Translations under genes and position numbers: made by a program
Assembly (NCBI RefSeq): GCF_002902755.1
Contig: NZ_PPRS01000009.1
Location: forward strand, 1 to 37,015
Reading direction: 5' to 3'
From: Mammaliicoccus lentus
Lineage (GTDB): Bacteria; Bacillota; Bacilli; Staphylococcales; Staphylococcaceae
DNA length: 37,015 nucleotides
Notes under the pieces: model-generated
The model's input: the letters and a program-made list of their open reading frames with translations, nothing else
What the model was told of the DNA's origin: nothing
The model's database searches: none
Shown here: piece after piece, positions 33,106 through 37,015 of the stretch
Numbering within the stretch: position 1 is the first letter of the stretch
How the letters are laid out: each line of letters begins with the position of its first letter

Positions 33106-34032
33106 TCACCTCTTCCCTTTTATAACCATCTGTTCAAAAACTAATGTCGCATTAACATTTTGCGCTAATTTACGATTAGCTTCAGTAATGCACTGTATAT
33201 AATTCGAAATATCGCTTAAAGATAATTGTGTACTAGTGTTTACAATCTGTGCATCCAAATCTGGAAACGCTTTAATTGAATCCAACTCTATTTTAGCATG
33301 TAATACATCTTGAAAATAAGCATTTAAACTATTTAAAAATAATTGTTGCAAAGGTCGTGTATTCGCAACTTTTATACAATCAATTAAATATATTAAAGCC
33401 ATCTGGTGATCTTTAACCATTAAATCTGCTAACTTAGCAACAGATTTTCTCAATTGTGTAAATAATTGTTCTTCAGTTAAAGAAATAGCCTCATCCTTAT
33501 CCGATGTTACAAAACTCAATGTGTGCGCAATTGCAGCGGAAATATCGGATGCTTGTAAATCTTCTATAAAAGTCTCCTTTGATGCCGGTTTAAAATGGAT
33601 AAGCTGACATCTCGAATGTATCGTTGGTAAAATTTGATCTTTCTTTGTTGTTAATAACAAGGCTATTGTATTTGGAGGTGGTTCCTCTAAAAATTTAAGT
33701 ATACTATTTTCACCTTGTACTGTTAGTTTATCAAAAGCTTCAATAATGTAAACTTTATATTTACTTTCTATTGGTTTTTGATTCATTTTTCTAAGCAATT
33801 CTTCTATTTGTTGTTTCTTTATAGTTGTTTCTTCAGTTTGTATATACATAAAATCAGGGTGATTCATTGTTTGTACTTTTGTAATACAATTCCCCTCATT
33901 GTTACAAAGAATTTGTTCAGCAAAATACATAGCTGTCGTCTTCATTTCAAACATATTATCTCCCTCAAATAAATAAGCGTGAGATAACTGTTCAGCACTC
34001 AATAATTGATCAAGCTCTTCTTTTAATTGCAT
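33106..34032 (-). CDS. holB: DNA polymerase III, delta' subunit
   Basis: Delta' is the clamp-loader stator subunit that helps place the DnaN clamp on DNA. The 308-residue protein has the AAA+ fold with YLFEGDN near the N-terminus in place of a working Walker A, VYIIEAFDKLTVQGENSILK and LEEPPPNT. The SRC motif is present (IHSRCQLIHF). The zinc-binding Cys cluster is reduced here: only CNNEGNC is visible. It follows darA, with a hairpin terminator in between. Confidence 0.93.
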   Translation of the reverse strand: MQLKEELDQLLSAEQLSHAYLFEGDNMFEMKTTAMYFAEQILCNNEGNCITKVQTMNHPDFMYIQTEETTIKKQQIEELLRKMNQKPIESKYKVYIIEAFDKLTVQGENSILKFLEEPPPNTIALLLTTKKDQILPTIHSRCQLIHFKPASKETFIEDLQASDISAAIAHTLSFVTSDKDEAISLTEEQLFTQLRKSVAKLADLMVKDHQMALIYLIDCIKVANTRPLQQLFLNSLNAYFQDVLHAKIELDSIKAFPDLDAQIVNTSTQLSLSDISNYIQCITEANRKLAQNVNATLVFEQMVIKGKR

Positions 34033-34051
34033 TTTCTACGCTCCTTGCAAT

Positions 34052-34075
34052 AAAAAAGCTGCACTAATGGCAGCT
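34052..34075 (-). terminator. Terminator hairpin between darA and holB
   Basis: A 6-bp stem AGCTGC/GCAGCT has a 7-nt loop and is followed by TTTTTT on the minus strand. It lies directly before the holB ribosome binding site AAGGAG. Confidence 0.75.
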
Positions 34076-34083
34076 AATCAGTT

Positions 34084-34434
<351 letters not shown>

Positions 34435-34446
34435 TTATATCATATT

Positions 34447-35067
34447 TTAAACTTGATTTAGATGATTTACAATAGCGAAATAAGCGTCTTCTATAACCTT
34501 TTCCAATGATTGTGTAGCATCAATAACTTTAATTCTATCTGGGTACTCAGATATCAACTTTTTATACCCATCTGTAACCTTATGATGAAACTCTATTTTT
34601 TCTTTATCCAAACGATTTGCATTTCTTTGATTATCTTTAATTCTGTTTAAACCAATTTCTGCAGGTACATCAAAATAAAGCGTTAAATCTGGATAAAGAT
34701 TTTCAATAGCAAATTCATTAATTGCTTGTACTTCCTTTACCCCAATTTCACGAGCGTAACCCTGGTAACTTAATGAACTATCTACGAAACGATCACATAG
34801 TACAATGCCACCATCCTCAAGTTGTGGAATGATTTTTTCGACTAAATGTTGCCTTCTTGCTGCTGCGAATAAAAGTGCTTCTGTACGTTCGTCCATATCA
34901 TCATCACTGTCTAACAGTAATTTGCGAATTGCTTCACTGATTTTTATACCACCTGGTTCTCTAGTTATAATAACATTATATTCTTTATTTAATTTTTCAT
35001 AAACTTTATGTATAACAGTTGTCTTTCCAGAACCTTCTGGCCCTTCAAATGTAATAAACTGACCCAT
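34447..35067 (-). CDS. tmk: Thymidylate kinase
   Basis: Tmk phosphorylates dTMP to dTDP, needed for dTTP. The 206-residue protein has the P-loop GPEGSGKTT (9-17), the DRx motif in CDRFVDSSLSYQG and a lid-region arginine-rich stretch (RIKDNQRNANRLD). It abuts the end of the yaaO-like gene with no gap and precedes darA. Confidence 0.96.
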   Translation of the reverse strand: MGQFITFEGPEGSGKTTVIHKVYEKLNKEYNVIITREPGGIKISEAIRKLLLDSDDDMDERTEALLFAAARRQHLVEKIIPQLEDGGIVLCDRFVDSSLSYQGYAREIGVKEVQAINEFAIENLYPDLTLYFDVPAEIGLNRIKDNQRNANRLDKEKIEFHHKVTDGYKKLISEYPDRIKVIDATQSLEKVIEDAYFAIVNHLNQV

Positions 35068-36411
35068 TTAGTGTTCATCCTTTATCTTTATTTGCTTGTT
35101 AATTATACCTTCTACTCTACCACCACTATCTATCCAATGTAAAAGAGAATTAAGGACGTCGCCTTTTATGTATTCACCTTTTAATATTACAGGTATGCCT
35201 GGAGGGTAAGGTATAACATCTACTGCAGAGATTTTATTGACTGCATCTATCAAATCTATTGTTATTGCATCTTTAACTTCTATAGGCACATAAATGCCAG
35301 AAGTAACAGGTAAATCAAATTTAGCCCGGCCTTTTTCTTGATAATAATAATCCAATTTAAGACTTTTAATCTTATTAATTAATACTTCAAACGGAAAAAT
35401 ATCGCCTTCATGCCATAACGGCAAAACAAGTAATATATATTTTTCATCATTCAATTCAACATAAATGTTTGATTGTTCAAATATTTGTTTTACTTGCTCA
35501 CCTGTCATTTTTTCATGTGATACTAATAATTTAAGAGGGTCCGCTAGACTTCCCACCTTTAAACCTACTTCTTTTAAAGTCTGAATAAGTATCATTCGTA
35601 AACGTTTAAATAGCTTATCATTATAATGTTTATAAAACAGTTCTGCTTTCTCTAAACTTGTCATTATTAAATAAGAAGGGCTAGAAGTTTGTAACATCGT
35701 CAAATATTCCTCAATACGTTGTTGTATAGGAAGTTCTTTTCTTATATACATAACAGAACCCATTGTTAGAGCTGGTAACGTTTTATGATAAGACTGCACA
35801 ACAATATCTGCTTCATACATGATAGAAGACTGAGGAAAGTATGAACTTATACCAAAATGTGCACCATGTGCCTCATCTACTAATGTAGGAACACCATAAG
35901 CTTTTAACAATTGTATATGTGATTGAATGTCAAATACTTCTCCATAATAGTTAGGGTACGTAAAAATCGCTAATTTTACATTAGATAAGTCTAAAGTATC
36001 TAAGCTTTTTACTCCATCATACTGACCTGTCTCCTCCGAAACTGTCATAGGCATCCATATAGCTTTTTGGTTTGTTAAACTTAATGCATTATATATAGAT
36101 TTATGCGCGTTTCTGGGTATTAATATATCGCCATCTAAATGTTTAACAGCATATATGACTGATAAAATCCCAACCGTTGTCCCATTAACAAGGTATCGCG
36201 CATAATGATTTGGATATCTATCCATTTTCATCATACTTTCTCGTATGACCTCTTCAGGTTGGTGTAAATCATCTAAACCGGTTATTTCGGTCATATCCAT
36301 ACCTAAATTTATTTCTTTTAAATAACCAATCGTATTATTGTGATGACCTGGCACATGTAATGATATTGAATTTTCATCTTGAATAGATTGTATTTTATCA
36401 TATAAACTCAT
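35068..36411 (-). CDS. Orn/Lys/Arg decarboxylase-family PLP enzyme (YaaO-like)
   Basis: This is a 447-residue fold type I PLP protein of the basic amino acid decarboxylase family. LHVPGHHNN near residue 18, VDEAHGAHFG (178-187) and the PLP lysine in SYHKTLPALTMGS (Lys210) are present. The C-terminal domain has PYPPGIPVI. The substrate is not known: candidates are arginine, lysine or ornithine. It lacks the large N-terminal wing domain of the inducible acid-stress decarboxylases. It is the first gene of the run into tmk and carries a duplicated ribosome binding site. Confidence 0.88.
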   Translation of the reverse strand: MSLYDKIQSIQDENSISLHVPGHHNNTIGYLKEINLGMDMTEITGLDDLHQPEEVIRESMMKMDRYPNHYARYLVNGTTVGILSVIYAVKHLDGDILIPRNAHKSIYNALSLTNQKAIWMPMTVSEETGQYDGVKSLDTLDLSNVKLAIFTYPNYYGEVFDIQSHIQLLKAYGVPTLVDEAHGAHFGISSYFPQSSIMYEADIVVQSYHKTLPALTMGSVMYIRKELPIQQRIEEYLTMLQTSSPSYLIMTSLEKAELFYKHYNDKLFKRLRMILIQTLKEVGLKVGSLADPLKLLVSHEKMTGEQVKQIFEQSNIYVELNDEKYILLVLPLWHEGDIFPFEVLINKIKSLKLDYYYQEKGRAKFDLPVTSGIYVPIEVKDAITIDLIDAVNKISAVDVIPYPPGIPVILKGEYIKGDVLNSLLHWIDSGGRVEGIINKQIKIKDEH

Positions 36412-36414
36412 TTT

Positions 36415-36436
36415 AATTACCTCTTAATTACCTCTT
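36415..36436 (-). repeat. Tandem 11-bp repeat duplicating the ribosome binding site
   Basis: The minus strand reads AAGAGGTAATT twice in a row directly before the ATG of the yaaO-like gene. Each copy has a GAGGT Shine-Dalgarno core. Only the inner copy is at useful distance. Confidence 0.85.
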
Positions 36437-36454
36437 ATATAACTTTCTTAACTC

Positions 36455-36483
36455 ATTATAGCAATGATTACAATGAGCGTCAT
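36455..36483 (-). promoter_or_regulatory. Promoter of the yaaO-like gene
   Basis: The minus strand has ATGACG (36478-36483), a 17-bp spacer and a perfect TATAAT (36455-36460) with extended TGC in front. The rest of the 36412-36534 gap must also hold the divergent start of the acetyltransferase gene. There only a weak TATACT near 36506 is seen. Confidence 0.65.
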
Positions 36484-36534
36484 TTTAAAGTTAAACCTAT
36501 TACGTTATACTACAATTAAAGAGGAGTGAGGAAC

Positions 36535-36900
36535 ATGCAAATTAGAAACGCTATCGATTTAGATGTAGACGCATTATATAAAATCACACAAGCAGAAGGC
36601 TGGCATACATTTACTAAAGAGCTATTATCAAAATTACTCATGACTTCTAAAATTATCGTTATTGAAGATAATCAAGAACTTGTCGGATATACTCGATTTT
36701 TAACAGATGAATCTTTAACATTGTATATTACTGAGATTATAGTAGCCAAAGAATATAGATCACAAGGATACGGAGAAAGCATGATAAAGCATTTGCAAGA
36801 AACTTTCCCAACAGTTCGCATAGAGCTTCTATCTCAGAATAATCAATTTTATAAAAAATTATCATTTCGTAATATAGGTTCGGGGTTTAGATTACCCTGA
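36535..36900 (+). CDS. GNAT family N-acetyltransferase
   Basis: This is a small acetyl-CoA-dependent transferase of 121 residues. I start it at MQIRNAIDLD because GAGGAG lies nine bases upstream. The acetyl-CoA loop reads EIIVAKEYRSQGYGESMI (V-x3-R-x2-G-x-G/A pattern), followed by a short C-terminal strand with NQFYKKLSFRNIG. The acceptor substrate cannot be predicted. It is divergent from the yaaO-like gene and faces the rRNA operon end. Its last codons lie inside a hairpin. Confidence 0.88.
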   Translation: MQIRNAIDLDVDALYKITQAEGWHTFTKELLSKLLMTSKIIVIEDNQELVGYTRFLTDESLTLYITEIIVAKEYRSQGYGESMIKHLQETFPTVRIELLSQNNQFYKKLSFRNIGSGFRLP

Positions 36901-36909
36901 ACCTATATT
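36871..36909 (+). terminator. Hairpin at the end of the acetyltransferase gene
   Basis: AATATAGGTTC/GAACCTATATT pairs over 11 bp and is extended by GGG/CCC. It overlaps the last codons and the stop. The following sequence is A-rich rather than T-rich, so it may block transcription or protect the 3' end rather than act as a classical terminator. Confidence 0.55.
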
Positions 36910-36919
36910 AAATTAAATC

Positions 36920-36944
36920 AAAAAAAAGAGACCTAACAGGTCTC
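36920..36944 (-). terminator. Terminator of the rRNA operon to the right
   Basis: On the minus strand GAGACCT/AGGTCTC (7 bp, 3-nt loop) is followed by eight T. It lies about 35 bases after the 3' end of the 5S gene that enters the window at its right edge. Confidence 0.88.
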
Positions 36945-36979
36945 GAGTGCGGCTCATCGCATCCATTTTATAAATATTT

Positions 36980-37015
36980 GCCCGGCAACGTCCTACTCTC
37001 GCGGAACGTAAGCCC
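36980..37015 (-). rRNA. rrf: 5S ribosomal RNA, 3' part (cut by the window edge)
   Basis: These 36 bases match the 3' end of 5S rRNA and the complete copy at 832-946 at all but two positions. The gene continues beyond the window and should close a normal 16S-23S-5S operon. The terminator at 36920-36944 follows it. Confidence 0.93.

Noticed and set aside
35068-36411. The decarboxylase and acetyltransferase as a polyamine production-modification pair
   Set aside because: The two genes are divergent and the acetyltransferase has no feature that points to polyamines. Proximity alone is not enough.

Overview
The window looks like a chromosomal segment of a staphylococcus or a very close relative. 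It has low GC, gene order running from the lysine/arginine decarboxylase-like gene through tmk, holB, ricT, metG, rsmA, veg, purR, glmU, prs, mfd, ftsH, cysK, folP and lysS into a tRNA/rRNA cluster, and proteins that read as the staphylococcal versions of Bacillus yaaO-yacF region genes. The species cannot be fixed from the sequence alone. Apart from abrB and one acetyltransferase gene, everything is on the minus strand, so biological order runs from the right end to the left.

Right end (about 30.0-37.0 kb): the 3' part of a 5S rRNA gene and its terminator close an rRNA operon lying beyond the window. Then come a plus-strand GNAT acetyltransferase and the minus-strand run yaaO-like decarboxylase, tmk, darA, holB, ricT, yabA, trmN6-like methyltransferase, GIY-YIG protein and rsmI. 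Plus-strand abrB shares a divergent promoter region with metG. Middle (about 18.0-29.5 kb): metG-tatD-rnmV-rsmA, veg with a near-ideal promoter, ispE, purR-ridA-spoVG, glmU-prs, rplY, then pth leading into mfd. Left part (about 1.2-18.0 kb): mfd (frameshifted), a lipid flippase-like gene, mazG, rqcP, divIC, a small S1-domain gene, tilS-hpt, ftsH, hslO, cysK and folP-folB-folK-lysS, with a short remnant of dusB between folK and lysS. Left end: a 5S gene with no 23S gene in front of it has its own tandem promoters. It heads eight tRNA genes (Val, Thr, Lys, Gly, Leu, Arg, Pro, Ala), and the 5' leader of a 16S gene lies just beyond position 1.

Nearly all genes are core housekeeping: translation and tRNA modification, folate and cysteine synthesis, UDP-GlcNAc and PRPP supply, division, DNA replication and repair, proteostasis and second-messenger sensing. 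I see no insertion sequence, prophage, CRISPR array or toxin-antitoxin pair. The points most worth a second look are the A8 frameshift that splits mfd, the dusB remnant, the promoter-headed lone 5S gene, several strong terminator-like hairpins pressed against the ribosome binding site of the next gene, an octamer repeat set at the abrB promoter, and structured leaders before rplY and glmU. I do not see a previously undescribed multi-gene system here.
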